Shown: in pieces, positions 15,125 to 23,176 of the stretch
Layout of the letters: each line of letters begins with the position of its first letter
Numbering within the stretch: position 1 is the first letter of the stretch
NCBI RefSeq assembly: GCF_013870525.1
Contig: NZ_JACBXD010000055.1
Location: 1 to 52,880 of the forward strand
Direction: 5' to 3'
DNA length: 52,880 nucleotides
DNA from: Amycolatopsis pittospori
Lineage (GTDB): Bacteria; Actinomycetota; Actinomycetes; Mycobacteriales; Pseudonocardiaceae
The notes under the pieces: model-generated
What the model was told of the DNA's origin: nothing
The model's database searches: none
Seen by the model: only the letters and a program-made list of their open reading frames with translations
Position numbers and translations under genes: made by a program

Positions 15125-16114
15125 ATGACCGACGACAGCCGCTCCTTCCTCAACCGCCGATCCATGCTCACCCTCGGTGCGGGGGCCGCGGCCGCGCTGG
15201 TGGCCTCGACCGGCACCGCCGCCGCGGGACAGCCGAACGCGCCCGGCGACGCGGAACTCGCCCGTTCCCTGCCCGGCGGGTTCCGCAGCGCGTACGCCCA
15301 GGTCAACGGCGTACGTCTGCATTACGTCGCCGGCGGCCGGGGTGAACCGCTCATCCTGCTGCCGGGCTGGCCGGAGACCTGGTGGCAGTACCGCAGAATC
15401 ATGCCCACCCTGGCGAAGCGGTACCGCGTGATCGCCGTCGACCTGCGCGGTATGGGCGGCTCGGGCAAGCCGCAGGGCGGGTACGACAAGAAGACGATGG
15501 CCCGCGACATCTTCGAACTCGTCCGCTCGCTCGGCTACCAGCGGGCGCATATCGCCGGGCACGACATCGGCGCGATGGTCGCGTTCAGCTTCGCCGCCAA
15601 CCATCCGGATGCGACGAAGACCCTCACGCTCATGGACGTCTCGCACCCCGACGAGAGCCTGTACCAGATCCCGATGCTGGCCCCGCCCGGACAGCCGTTC
15701 AACGTCTGGTGGTTCGCCTTCAACCAGGTCGCGACGCTGCCCGAACAGTTGCTGGCCGGACGGTCGAGGTTCCTCGTGGACTGGATGTTCGACCATCTGC
15801 TGGCCGATCCGGCCTCGATCGGCGGCCGGGACCGGGCGATCTACGCCGCCGCTTACGACCGTCCGGACGCGATCCGCGCCGGGAACGGCTGGTACCAGGC
15901 GTTCGGCCAGGACATCGAGGACCAGAAGGCGTACGCGAAGATCTCCGCGCCGATGCTGGGCCTGGCGTCGGAGATGAACTACGACTACTTCACGGCCGTC
16001 CTGCCGACCAAGGCGGTGGACGTCCGGGTGCGGAAGGTCTCCGGTTCCGGCCATTTTGTCGCCGAGGAACAGCCACAGACGGTCATCGACGAACTCCAGG
16101 CCTTCCTCGGGTGA
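15125..16114 (+). CDS. Tat-exported epoxide hydrolase-like alpha/beta hydrolase
   Basis: A 329-residue hydrolase. The N-terminus has a twin-arginine signal (FLNRRSMLTLGAGAAAALVA) with cleavage likely near TAAAG, so it works outside the cytoplasm. The mature part is an alpha/beta hydrolase of the epoxide hydrolase/dehalogenase group: oxyanion block LLPGWPETWWQYRRIMP, nucleophile elbow GHDIGAM with Asp147, and a late GSGHFVAEEQP histidine. An aspartate nucleophile favours epoxide or haloalkane hydrolysis over ester cleavage. The start is ATG 15125; an upstream frame adds a long non-signal leader. It follows the DJ-1/AraC regulator. Confidence 0.88.
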   Translation: MTDDSRSFLNRRSMLTLGAGAAAALVASTGTAAAGQPNAPGDAELARSLPGGFRSAYAQVNGVRLHYVAGGRGEPLILLPGWPETWWQYRRIMPTLAKRYRVIAVDLRGMGGSGKPQGGYDKKTMARDIFELVRSLGYQRAHIAGHDIGAMVAFSFAANHPDATKTLTLMDVSHPDESLYQIPMLAPPGQPFNVWWFAFNQVATLPEQLLAGRSRFLVDWMFDHLLADPASIGGRDRAIYAAAYDRPDAIRAGNGWYQAFGQDIEDQKAYAKISAPMLGLASEMNYDYFTAVLPTKAVDVRVRKVSGSGHFVAEEQPQTVIDELQAFLG

Positions 16115-16225
16115 GGCTTATACCCCGAATGGGTCAAGGACACGGGCCGAACCGCCTAATTCACTCGGTCAGGTGAAAGACGCGGCCAGCCGTCATTGTT
16201 GCGACAGCATCCCCTCTTCTCTGGT

Positions 16226-16271
16226 GTGTCGGTACCGGCCGGGCAGCCCCCCGAACGGCCGGTACCGACAC
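16226..16271. terminator. Bidirectional terminator hairpin
   Basis: A perfect 16-bp stem (GTGTCGGTACCGGCCG and its complement) closes a 14-base loop. It lies between the convergent exported hydrolase (stop 16114) and the DUF6528 gene (stop 16291). No T-run follows, as is usual in high-GC genomes. Confidence 0.75.
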
Positions 16272-16290
16272 GGAAGTACAGGTTCAACCG

Positions 16291-17250
16291 TCAAAACCAG
16301 CGGGCCTTGTAAATCCACGCGCCGTGCAGCGCCAGCTCGGCGCGTGGAAAGGCCAGTTGGACGGCGTCCGTGCACCAGGTGCACAGATGCCCCTCCTGCA
16401 CCGAGGCCGTCAGGATCTGCCCGGTGCGGGGATTGGTCGTCACGCTCTTCACGTCCGGCCGGTCGATCTCCCGCGCTCCCGCGTAGCGCCGGCTGAACGT
16501 CTCGCTCGTCTTCCCGAACTGGTACACGGCCGACTCCGTGGTCACCCACAGCAGGTCGGGCCGGTGCGGAACCGGCTGGAGGTCGTGGCCGCCCTTGCTC
16601 GGCAGAGGCACGGACCGCTGTTCGGTGAGCACCGGCGCGGCGGGCGTCCCGCCGATGGTCAGCGCCACCAGCGCGTCGGTGCCCAAGGCCCACAGCAGGT
16701 TCCGGCCGGCGTCCCACACCACGCCGTGCGCCCCCACCAGCGGATACTCGGCGTAAGAGGTCGAGCGCTGCCCCTGCGAAGCGGTGTAGATCCGGATCCA
16801 GCCGCCGGTGCTGGCCGCGACCGCGACATTCCCGTCGGGCAGCAGTTCGATGCTGTGCGGGTTGGCCGGCCCGCCTACGTTGGCCGCCCAGTAGGCCCGG
16901 TCTCCGGCCGGGTAGGGCACGACGGCCGCGAAACCACCGGACGCCGACGTGAGCAGGAACTTCTCGCCGCCCCGCTCGGCGAGCTTCGCGTCGCTCGGGT
17001 TGCTCCACGATCCGGCCAGGTCCGCCAGCCCGTTGGCGGCGTTCGGCGCCCACGCCCAGCTGATCTTCCGGTTCTGCCAGGACGCGCGGTCGGCGGGCAG
17101 CACCAGGATCCGCTTGGACGCCTGTTCGGTGATGACGATCGATCCGCGATCGCGTGCACTCGCGTCCGCCACCGCCGCCACCGGCGCGGACGCCGCGACC
17201 GAAAGACCGGCGATGAGCACCGCCACGAAGGATTTCCGCATGATCTTCAT
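16291..17250 (-). CDS. Secreted DUF6528 beta-propeller-like protein
   Basis: A 319-residue protein with a Sec signal peptide (MKIMRKSFVAVLIAGLSVAA, cleavage likely after ADA). The mature part has repeated strand blocks typical of a propeller: RGSIVITEQASKRILVL, NPHSIELLPDGNVAVAAST, AHGVVWDAGRNLLWALGTD, GHDLQPVPHRPDLLWVTTE and TTNPRTGQILTASV. I recognise the DUF6528 pattern from other actinomycetes; no enzyme activity is known to me. The start could be ATG 17250 or the ATG nine bases later. It has its own transcription unit, convergent with the hydrolase across the hairpin at 16226-16271. Confidence 0.78.
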   Translation of the reverse strand: MKIMRKSFVAVLIAGLSVAASAPVAAVADASARDRGSIVITEQASKRILVLPADRASWQNRKISWAWAPNAANGLADLAGSWSNPSDAKLAERGGEKFLLTSASGGFAAVVPYPAGDRAYWAANVGGPANPHSIELLPDGNVAVAASTGGWIRIYTASQGQRSTSYAEYPLVGAHGVVWDAGRNLLWALGTDALVALTIGGTPAAPVLTEQRSVPLPSKGGHDLQPVPHRPDLLWVTTESAVYQFGKTSETFSRRYAGAREIDRPDVKSVTTNPRTGQILTASVQEGHLCTWCTDAVQLAFPRAELALHGAWIYKARWF

Positions 17251-17328
17251 ACGGAGACTGAATCCGTCCCGGATGACCGGTGTGTGGCGGCGACCGGAAA
17301 CCCTGGTGTCGACGAGATGACCCGGACG

Positions 17329-18234
17329 TCAGAGCAGTGCCCCGGACCGCCGGACCAGCACCTCCTCGATCGGACGGCGTGCGGTCATCGGCATCGGACG
17401 GCCGTAGCCCAGCCGCAGCAGCGTGTGCGGACGGCCGAGGTCGGCGAAGATCCGGTCCATCGCGCCGCGCGTCTCCGGCGTTTCGAAGGGTCTCCCGACG
17501 AACGCGGTCGCGAGCCCCGCCCCCGTCGCGGTCAGCAGGACCCGCTGCAGCGCCATCCCCGCCCGCAGTTCCGCCGACGGCCCGCCGTCGGCGGTGAGGA
17601 CGGCGCCCAGCACCGGCTCACCGCCTTCGGCCCTGCCCTGTCCGAAGATCCCGTCCGGTGCGTGCGGCTCCCGCCGGGTCCACAGGGCGATCTCGGCCTG
17701 GAAGGCGCCGTTGCGTGACTGCGCGGCTTCGGCCCGGTGCAGTACACGCTCGATCGCGTTCGACCGGTCACCGCGGCCGAACAGTTCCAGCAGGCCGCCT
17801 TCCACCAGCGCGGCCGCACGTAACGTCGTCCGCGGTCCGGGTGGGACCGGTCTGCTCAGGAAGGTCCGGCGGTTCGTGTGACGGCGGAAGACGGCTTGCG
17901 CCAGATTCCGTTCCACCGGCGAGGAGAACCGGTCACCGCCGATCCGGATGTCGGCGAGCAACGCGGGCTCCTCCCGCGACGGCAGCACCCGCAGGGACAA
18001 CGTCTTCCCGTTGGAGCGCAGGGAAACGATCAGGTTGAACACGGCGGCGCCGCAGGACAGCCGTGCTTCCCGCGCGTCCGGGTCGGCGATGCGCAGCACC
18101 CTCGCGCGGTCGAGCCACACCTCGATCCGGTCCCGGTCGACGACGAACCGCCAGGGCTGCGTGTTGAGCGGGGACGGGGCACGCACGGCGGCCGCCACCG
18201 CTTGATCGACGTAGGTGGGTAACGGGACCTTCAT
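17329..18234 (-). CDS. Acg-type nitroreductase-like FMN protein
   Basis: A 301-residue protein of the Acg family (Rv2032 in M. tuberculosis), a split nitroreductase fold. Visible signatures are AVRAPSPLNTQPWRFVVD near the N-terminus, LSCGAAVFNLIVSLRSNG, FRRHTNRRTFLSRPVP, and the end block RLGYGRPMPMTARRPIEEVL. In mycobacteria, Acg proteins belong to the DosR dormancy regulon and are thought to bind or store FMN rather than reduce nitro compounds. The start is ATG 18234 behind GGGAG. It is divergent from the DUF1876 gene across two DosR-box-like sites, which supports the same regulation here. A second family member lies at 20586-21563. Confidence 0.88.
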   Translation of the reverse strand: MKVPLPTYVDQAVAAAVRAPSPLNTQPWRFVVDRDRIEVWLDRARVLRIADPDAREARLSCGAAVFNLIVSLRSNGKTLSLRVLPSREEPALLADIRIGGDRFSSPVERNLAQAVFRRHTNRRTFLSRPVPPGPRTTLRAAALVEGGLLELFGRGDRSNAIERVLHRAEAAQSRNGAFQAEIALWTRREPHAPDGIFGQGRAEGGEPVLGAVLTADGGPSAELRAGMALQRVLLTATGAGLATAFVGRPFETPETRGAMDRIFADLGRPHTLLRLGYGRPMPMTARRPIEEVLVRRSGALL

Positions 18235-18313
18235 CGCGGACTCCCGTGGGAAGGGGGTTGATCCACCCTCCTCCGGGGTATCCGGCGACCGCAGCGGCCG
18301 CCGGTCACGAATC

Positions 18314-18333
18314 CCGAGGACTTTCGCCCCCGA
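18314..18333. promoter_or_regulatory. DosR-box-like site 1
   Basis: A 20-base segment with core GAGGACTTTCGCCCCC. Against the mycobacterial DosR consensus (TTSGGGACTWWAGTCCCSAA) it matches the GGACTTT half and the CCC end, about 14 of 20 positions by eye. It lies about 80 bases before the acg start and 98 before the DUF1876 start. Confidence 0.5.
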
Positions 18334-18342
18334 ACGGGACGA

Positions 18343-18362
18343 ACGAGGACTTAGGACCCTGT
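18343..18362. promoter_or_regulatory. DosR-box-like site 2
   Basis: Core GAGGACTTAGGACCC, again close to the DosR consensus with both half-sites present. Its centre is 29 bases from that of site 1, giving a tandem pair like those at strongly induced DosR promoters. It lies 49 bases before the chosen DUF1876 start. Confidence 0.55.
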
Positions 18363-18411
18363 GCCGCGGCGGACGCCGATGAAAGCCTCGATGACCGGAA
18401 CGGAGCCGAAG

Positions 18412-18708
18412 ATGACTGACGACACCGGCAAATGGACCATTGACGTCGCCTTGCAGCATGGGCCGTACCGGGTACGCGCGGAAGCGTTGCTCCGTCTCGA
18501 TGACGGGGGTGAGTTCGTCGGTGTCGGGATGGCGCACATCGGGCTCAGAGAGAGTTCGATCTCCCAGGTCGGTTCGTACCTCGCGGTGGCGCGAGCGCTC
18601 TCGGACCTCACCGCGGAACTCCTGGAGACCGTCGCTTCCGACGTCGACGCCGAGGTCTCCCGGGCCGTCGAGGTCGACGGGATCCTCACCGCGCAGTCCA
18701 CGAACTGA
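18412..18708 (+). CDS. DUF1876 protein (Rv1738-like dormancy protein)
   Basis: A 98-residue protein of the DUF1876 family, whose mycobacterial members (Rv1738, Rv2632c) are induced by DosR under hypoxia and nitric oxide. The strand-helix pattern is clear: KWTIDVALQHGPYRVRAEAL, then GGEFVGVGMAHIGLRE, then a long helix VGSYLAVARALSDLTAELLE. Rv1738 resembles ribosome-hibernation factors in fold, so a role in slowing translation is plausible; that is inference. I chose ATG 18412 because GGAG lies eight bases ahead; earlier ATGs at 18379 and 18391 are possible. It ends 6 bases from the stop of the convergent DosS-like kinase. Confidence 0.88.
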   Translation: MTDDTGKWTIDVALQHGPYRVRAEALLRLDDGGEFVGVGMAHIGLRESSISQVGSYLAVARALSDLTAELLETVASDVDAEVSRAVEVDGILTAQSTN

Positions 18709-18714
18709 GCACGA

Positions 18715-20457
18715 TCACCGCAAGGGGGCGGACCACTCGACCCGGGTTCCGCCCTCTTCCCTTGCCAGCATCTGGAAAGCGCCGCCCGACTTCACCGCGC
18801 GATCGCGGAGGTTCCGCAACCCGCCGAGGATCGCGGATCCCCCGTCGATCCCGGCACCGTCGTCGGCGACCACGATCCGCAGGACGTCGTCCTTCACCGC
18901 GACACTCACCCAGACGCTGCTCGCCCCCGCGTGCCGGACGACGTTGCCGACCATCTCCCGCACCACCGCCTCGGCGTGTTCGGCGAACGGCAACGGGATC
19001 GAGTCGAGTGGCCCGGACAGGCTGACCGTCGGATGCGTCGCGGTGTCGTCGGTGAGCTCGGTGATCGAGTCGTAGAGGCGATGCCGCAAGCGCACCCCTT
19101 GCTGGCCCGCCTCACCGCCGTGGAGGTCGAAGATCGCCGTGCGGATCTCGTGGACGATCTCGTGCATCTGGTCGATGCTCTCGCCGAGCCGCCGTCGCAT
19201 TTCCGGTGAAGGCGCCCGGCGATGGGTGCTCTGCAGCGCGAGGCCGACCGCGAACAGGCGCTGGATCACGTGGTCGTGCAGATCCCTGGCGATCCGGTCC
19301 CGGTCGGCCAGCACGTCGAGTTCCCTGGCGGTGCGCTGCTGCGCGGCCAGCTGGAGGGCGAGCGCGGCCTGGTCGGCGAACGACGCCACCACCGGGAGCT
19401 GGGCGAGTTCGAACGGGGTCGCACCCGGATTCCGCACCGCCATCAGGACGCCCGACGTCCGTTCGCGCGCCCGCAACGGCACCACCAAAGTCGGGCCGAG
19501 CCGTGCTCCTCCTTCGTCGCCCAGCACCAGTTCCGGCACGCTGCGCGGCGTCCGGTCGCGATAGACCGCTCCCGGCAGCGAGGCGGCGACGCTGATCCGC
19601 ATGCCGGTCAGTTCCTCCGACCGGGCCCCGGCGCAGACCGCGATGGTCAGTTCGTCGACCTCGTCCTCGACATCCGAGCTGACGTCGAGACGGCCCGAGC
19701 CGGGTAAGGCGAGCAGCGTGATGTCGGAGCCGGTGAGTTCCAAGGCCCGGCCGGCGATCAGGTTGAGCGCGTCGACCGGGTCGGTGCCGCCCAGCAGTTC
19801 CGTGGTCACCTCGCTGTTCGCGGCCTGCCATTGCTGGCGGATCCGGGACTGCTCGTAGAGGTGGGCGTTCTCGATCGCGATACCGGCCGCCGCGGCGAGC
19901 GCCTGGACGACGACCTCGTCGTCGTCGGTGAAGCTCTCCCCCCGTTTCTCGGTGAGATAGAGATTTCCGAAGACCTCCTCGCGCACCCGGATGGGCACCC
20001 CGAGGAACGACCGCATCGGCGGATGGCACGGCGGGAATCCGACGGAAGCCGGATGCCGCGAGATGTCGGCCAGCCGCACCGGTTTCGCCTCGTCGATGAC
20101 GAATCCCAGCAGCCCGTGGCCCTTCGGCAGATTCCCGATCCGCTGTTCGGTCTCGCCGTCGATGCCGAGATAGACGAATTCCGCGAGTGAGCCGTCGTCC
20201 GCGATGACCCCGAGAGCGCCGTAGGAGGCCTCGGCGAGGTCGATGGCCGCCTGCACGATGCGACGCAGCGTCGTGTCGAGTTCCAGTCCGGACGCGACGG
20301 CGAGCACCGCCTCCAGCAGGCCGTCCATCTTGTCGCGGGTACCGATGAGCCGTTCGATGCGGTCCTGCAGATCCCGCAACACCTCGCGAACCCTCAGCTG
20401 GGACAACGCGCCGGTGATCCGGTCGTCGCTTCCGCCGAGCCGGTCCTGAGCCGACAT
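18715..20457 (-). CDS. devS: DosS/DevS-like heme-sensor histidine kinase
   Basis: A 580-residue soluble kinase colinear with mycobacterial DosS: a coiled N-terminus (SQLRVREVLRDLQDRIERLI), GAF-A (about 45-215), GAF-B (about 230-380), a HisKA_3 dimerisation helix (RDRIARDLHDHVIQRLFAVGL, phosphorylated His) and an HATPase domain ending VEWSAPLR. GAF-A keeps the segment PCHPPMRSFLGVPIRVREEV; His145 lines up by eye with the heme-ligating histidine of DosS/DosT. This predicts an O2/NO/CO-sensing or redox-sensing kinase. The start is ATG 20457, behind GGAGGCGGAG; an upstream frame adds 21 residues. Its partner is probably the DosR-like regulator at 21568-22200, separated from it by one Acg gene. 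Confidence 0.92.
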   Translation of the reverse strand: MSAQDRLGGSDDRITGALSQLRVREVLRDLQDRIERLIGTRDKMDGLLEAVLAVASGLELDTTLRRIVQAAIDLAEASYGALGVIADDGSLAEFVYLGIDGETEQRIGNLPKGHGLLGFVIDEAKPVRLADISRHPASVGFPPCHPPMRSFLGVPIRVREEVFGNLYLTEKRGESFTDDDEVVVQALAAAAGIAIENAHLYEQSRIRQQWQAANSEVTTELLGGTDPVDALNLIAGRALELTGSDITLLALPGSGRLDVSSDVEDEVDELTIAVCAGARSEELTGMRISVAASLPGAVYRDRTPRSVPELVLGDEGGARLGPTLVVPLRARERTSGVLMAVRNPGATPFELAQLPVVASFADQAALALQLAAQQRTARELDVLADRDRIARDLHDHVIQRLFAVGLALQSTHRRAPSPEMRRRLGESIDQMHEIVHEIRTAIFDLHGGEAGQQGVRLRHRLYDSITELTDDTATHPTVSLSGPLDSIPLPFAEHAEAVVREMVGNVVRHAGASSVWVSVAVKDDVLRIVVADDGAGIDGGSAILGGLRNLRDRAVKSGGAFQMLAREEGGTRVEWSAPLR

Positions 20458-20494
20458 CGTGCTCCGCCTCCGAAGATCGGGACGACTCGCGGCC

Positions 20495-20514
20495 GTGGGG
20501 ACTTTCTCCTCTTT
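20495..20514. promoter_or_regulatory. Half DosR-box-like site
   Basis: GTGGGGACTTTCTCCTC keeps the strong GGGACTTT half of the DosR consensus, while the other half is weak (about 12 of 20 overall). It lies 38 bases before the kinase start and 72 before the divergent Acg gene, so it could serve either. Confidence 0.35.
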
Positions 20515-20585
20515 CGGCACCGCACCGCAGGCGGGACCGTCTCACCGAGACACCTGAATCGCTTGGCGCCGCAGCGGGGGAAACC

Positions 20586-21563
20586 ATGACCTTACAAGTC
20601 ACCAGGGTCGGGCGTTTGAACTCCGATCAGGTGAATTCAGTGCTCCGCTCGGCCATGCTGGCCCCGTCGATTCACAACACCCAGCCGTGGCTCTTCCGGT
20701 GCACCGGCTCCGGGATCGAACTCCACGCCGATCCGCGCCGTATCCTACCGGTCACGGATCCGGACGGGCGGGAACTCGTCCTTTCGTGCGGCGCGGCCCT
20801 TTTCACGCTCCGGACGGCGATTCACGCACTGGGTTTCCATCCGGCGACCACCCTGATGCCGAGCCGTGCCGACCCCGATCTGCTGGCCGTGGTCCGCCCG
20901 CTCGCCGATCGCACCCCGGATCCGAAGGTCACCCGGCTCGCGCGCGCCATCCCCCGGCGCCGCACCAATCGAAGACCGTTCCTCCCCACCCCCATCCCCC
21001 GGTCCACCCTCACCACTCTGCGCCACGCCACCGAACTCGAACACGCCTGGATGCCGAGTCTCGACGCCGAACAGTGTCTTCTCCTGCGGGATCTCACCGC
21101 CCGCGCGCATCTGGACCAGTTGGCCGATCCCGCCTTCGTCGCCGAACTCGTCCGCTGGACGCGTCTGGGCGGCCATGTCCGCGCCGGCGTCCCCGCCTAC
21201 GCCACCGATGGCTCCCCCGCCGACGAAAGCTGGCTCCTCGAAGAGTTCGGCACCCCCGGCGACCGCGCACGACCGCTCCCGCTGGTGGTCGCGATCGGCT
21301 CGTTCTCCGACGGCAGACTCGACAGGCTGCAGGCGGGCCAAGCACTCCAACGCGTTCTGCTCACGGCGACCAGCGCGGGACTCGACACGTCGTTCATCTC
21401 GCCGCCGGTCCGGGTCCCGTCGGCGCGCGCCGAATTCCGCCGCCTCCTCGGTTGCGGCGTATGGCCGCAAGTCCTGCTCCGCGTCGGCTACGGCTCGCCC
21501 CTGCCGTGGACGCCGCGCCGCCCGCTCGAAGACGTCCTGCTCGACACACTCGTTTCCGCGTGA
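20586..21563 (+). CDS. Second Acg-type FMN protein
   Basis: A 325-residue paralogue of the Acg protein at 17329-18234. Shared marks are RSAMLAPSIHNTQPWLFRC, LSCGAALFTLRTAIHALGF, IPRRRTNRRPFLPTPIP, GQALQRVLLTATSAGLDTSF and RVGYGSPLPWTPRRPLEDVL. It lies between the DosS-like kinase (divergent) and the DosR-like regulator (convergent, 4 bases apart), the strongest evidence that this is a Dos-type locus. Expected role as for the first copy: an FMN-binding protein made in hypoxia or nitrosative stress. The two copies differ in many positions, so this is not a recent duplication. Confidence 0.88.
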   Translation: MTLQVTRVGRLNSDQVNSVLRSAMLAPSIHNTQPWLFRCTGSGIELHADPRRILPVTDPDGRELVLSCGAALFTLRTAIHALGFHPATTLMPSRADPDLLAVVRPLADRTPDPKVTRLARAIPRRRTNRRPFLPTPIPRSTLTTLRHATELEHAWMPSLDAEQCLLLRDLTARAHLDQLADPAFVAELVRWTRLGGHVRAGVPAYATDGSPADESWLLEEFGTPGDRARPLPLVVAIGSFSDGRLDRLQAGQALQRVLLTATSAGLDTSFISPPVRVPSARAEFRRLLGCGVWPQVLLRVGYGSPLPWTPRRPLEDVLLDTLVSA

Positions 21564-21567
21564 GCGA

Positions 21568-22200
21568 TCAAGGACGACGCAGTTCGGTGGCCAGCACGGC
21601 CGCCTGGGTACGCCGCTGCATCCCGAGTTTCGTCAGCAGGCGGGACACGTAGTTCTTGACCGTCTTCTCCGCCAGGAACATCCGCTCGGCGATCTGCCGG
21701 TTGGTCAGCCCCTCACCGATGAGCTCCAGCAGCGTCCGCTCCTGCTCGGAAAGCCCGGCGAGCGGCCCCTTCTTCACGGCGTCGTCGCGGAACTTCGCCA
21801 TCAGCGTCGCGGCGGCGCGCGCGTCCAGCAGCGACCGGCCGACGCCGACCTCCTTGACCGCGGCCACCAGGTCCATCCCCCGGATGTCCTTGATGACGTA
21901 GCCGCTCGCGCCCGCCATGATCGCGTCCAGCATCGCCTGCTCGTCGGTATAGGACGTGAGCATCAGGCATTTCAGCTCGGGCATCCTGGAACGCAGTTCG
22001 CGCGCGAGTTCGACGCCGTTGCCGTCCGGGAGCCGCACGTCGAGCACCGCGACATCCGGGCGCAGCGCCGGGATCCGTGCCAGCGCCTGGGAAAACGTCG
22101 CCGCCTGACCGACCACGCACAGACCGGCGTCCTCCTCCAGCATATCCGCGACCCCTCGGCGGACCACCTCGTGATCGTCGACCAGAAACACCCGGAGCAT
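21568..22200 (-). CDS. devR: DosR/DevR-like response regulator
   Basis: A 210-residue NarL/LuxR-type regulator that tracks mycobacterial DosR from end to end. The receiver has LVDDHEVVRRGVADML, phosphoacceptor Asp54 in VLDVRLPDGNGVEL, LTSYTDEQAML and the lysine in GYVIKDIRGMD. The output domain reads LSEQERTLLELIGEGLTNRQ and FLAEKTVKNYVSRLLTKLG, close to the helix that reads the GGGACT half-site. The start is ATG 22200 with GGAGG seven bases ahead. Phosphorylated by DosS, such regulators induce the dormancy regulon, which here should include both Acg genes and the DUF1876 gene. Direct proof needs binding data. Confidence 0.94.
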   Translation of the reverse strand: MLRVFLVDDHEVVRRGVADMLEEDAGLCVVGQAATFSQALARIPALRPDVAVLDVRLPDGNGVELARELRSRMPELKCLMLTSYTDEQAMLDAIMAGASGYVIKDIRGMDLVAAVKEVGVGRSLLDARAAATLMAKFRDDAVKKGPLAGLSEQERTLLELIGEGLTNRQIAERMFLAEKTVKNYVSRLLTKLGMQRRTQAAVLATELRRP

Positions 22201-22388
22201 TCCGACCTCCACGCTTTCCCTCCTCGGATGAGAGCGTACGGCGCACGACCGGTCACTGCGACCGGCCAAAGGGCCCTGTTTGCCGCCCGTTCGAGTGCCC
22301 GCCGTCGGTGGGACCAGGTTCATTTGCATCATCCGAGTCAGGACGTTTTGTTCTTCCCGGGGTTCGCCGCCGCTGCGACGATCACCCC

Positions 22389-22691
22389 ATGTCCGAGACC
22401 ACGCTTTCGCCGGCTCCCTCGTCCGGCACCCCAGACCCGGCCGACGAGCTCGTCGCCATGCGCAATCGCGTCCGTTTCTACCGGGCCAGGGCCGAGCAGC
22501 TCCAGTACGCCTTGGACCACCGGCTTCCGATCGAACAGGCGAAGGGGGTTCTCGCCGAGCGTTACCAGATCGACATCGCTTCGGCCTTCGAACTGCTGCG
22601 CTCGTTCTGCCGCAACAACAACATGAAGATCCATGACGTCGCCAGGACGCTCGTCGAGCAAACGAGCGAGGGTGCCCGACGAGTCTCTTGA
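22389..22691 (+). CDS. ANTAR-domain protein
   Basis: A 100-residue protein made of a short disordered head, a coiled-coil helix (MRNRVRFYRARAEQLQYALD) and a complete ANTAR domain (LPIEQAKGVLAERYQIDIAS, AFELLRSFCRNNNMKIHDVA). ANTAR domains bind paired RNA hexaloops and prevent termination. Usually the domain hangs on a GAF, PAS or receiver domain; here it is alone except for the coiled coil. Its stop codon overlaps the ATG of the receiver-only gene that follows, so the two are translationally coupled and may act as a split receiver-ANTAR pair, which is inference. Confidence 0.88.
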   Translation: MSETTLSPAPSSGTPDPADELVAMRNRVRFYRARAEQLQYALDHRLPIEQAKGVLAERYQIDIASAFELLRSFCRNNNMKIHDVARTLVEQTSEGARRVS

Positions 22692-23170
22692 TGAGTCACG
22701 CCATGCTCGGCGGGGGGCCCGCGACCACCTCCGGCGCCGAAGACATCGCGGGCACGGACTGGGTCATGAACCGAACGCCGCCCCCCAGACTTCGGGTGCT
22801 CGTCGCGGACGACAACCCGGTCATCGGTGATGCCCTGCGCGCCCTTCTGGAGACCGAACCCGACATCGAGGTGGTGGGCATCGCGGTGAACGCGGGCGAG
22901 GCGGTCGCGTTGGCGGAACTGCTTTCGCCGGAAGTCGCCGTCCTGGACGTCCGGATTCCCGGCGGGGGCGGCGCCTGGATCGCCAGGGAGATCCGCAAAC
23001 GCGTACCCCGCACGCGGCTGATGGCGTTCTCGGCGCACAGCGACACCCGGTCCATCGCCCAGATGGCCTCCGCCGGTGTCACCGAATACCTGGTCAAGGG
23101 CAGCCCGAACACCGAGATCGTCGCCGCCATCCGCCGTCTGTGCGCGAACAGCGCCAACGGGACGGAGTAG
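22691..23170 (+). CDS. Receiver-only response regulator
   Basis: A 159-residue protein whose ATG overlaps the stop of the ANTAR gene (ATGA). After a 33-residue head, the receiver shows LRVLVADDNPVIGDALRALL, the acceptor Asp in VAVLDVRIPG, a conserved AFSAHSD strand end and the lysine in YLVKGSPN. The usual LuxR helix-turn-helix is absent: the protein stops soon after the last receiver helix. It could be a phosphate sink or a partner that controls the ANTAR protein. It converges with the poly-HAMP hybrid kinase, 6 bases from that gene's stop. Confidence 0.88.
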   Translation: MSHAMLGGGPATTSGAEDIAGTDWVMNRTPPPRLRVLVADDNPVIGDALRALLETEPDIEVVGIAVNAGEAVALAELLSPEVAVLDVRIPGGGGAWIAREIRKRVPRTRLMAFSAHSDTRSIAQMASAGVTEYLVKGSPNTEIVAAIRRLCANSANGTE

Positions 23171-23176
23171 GCGGGC

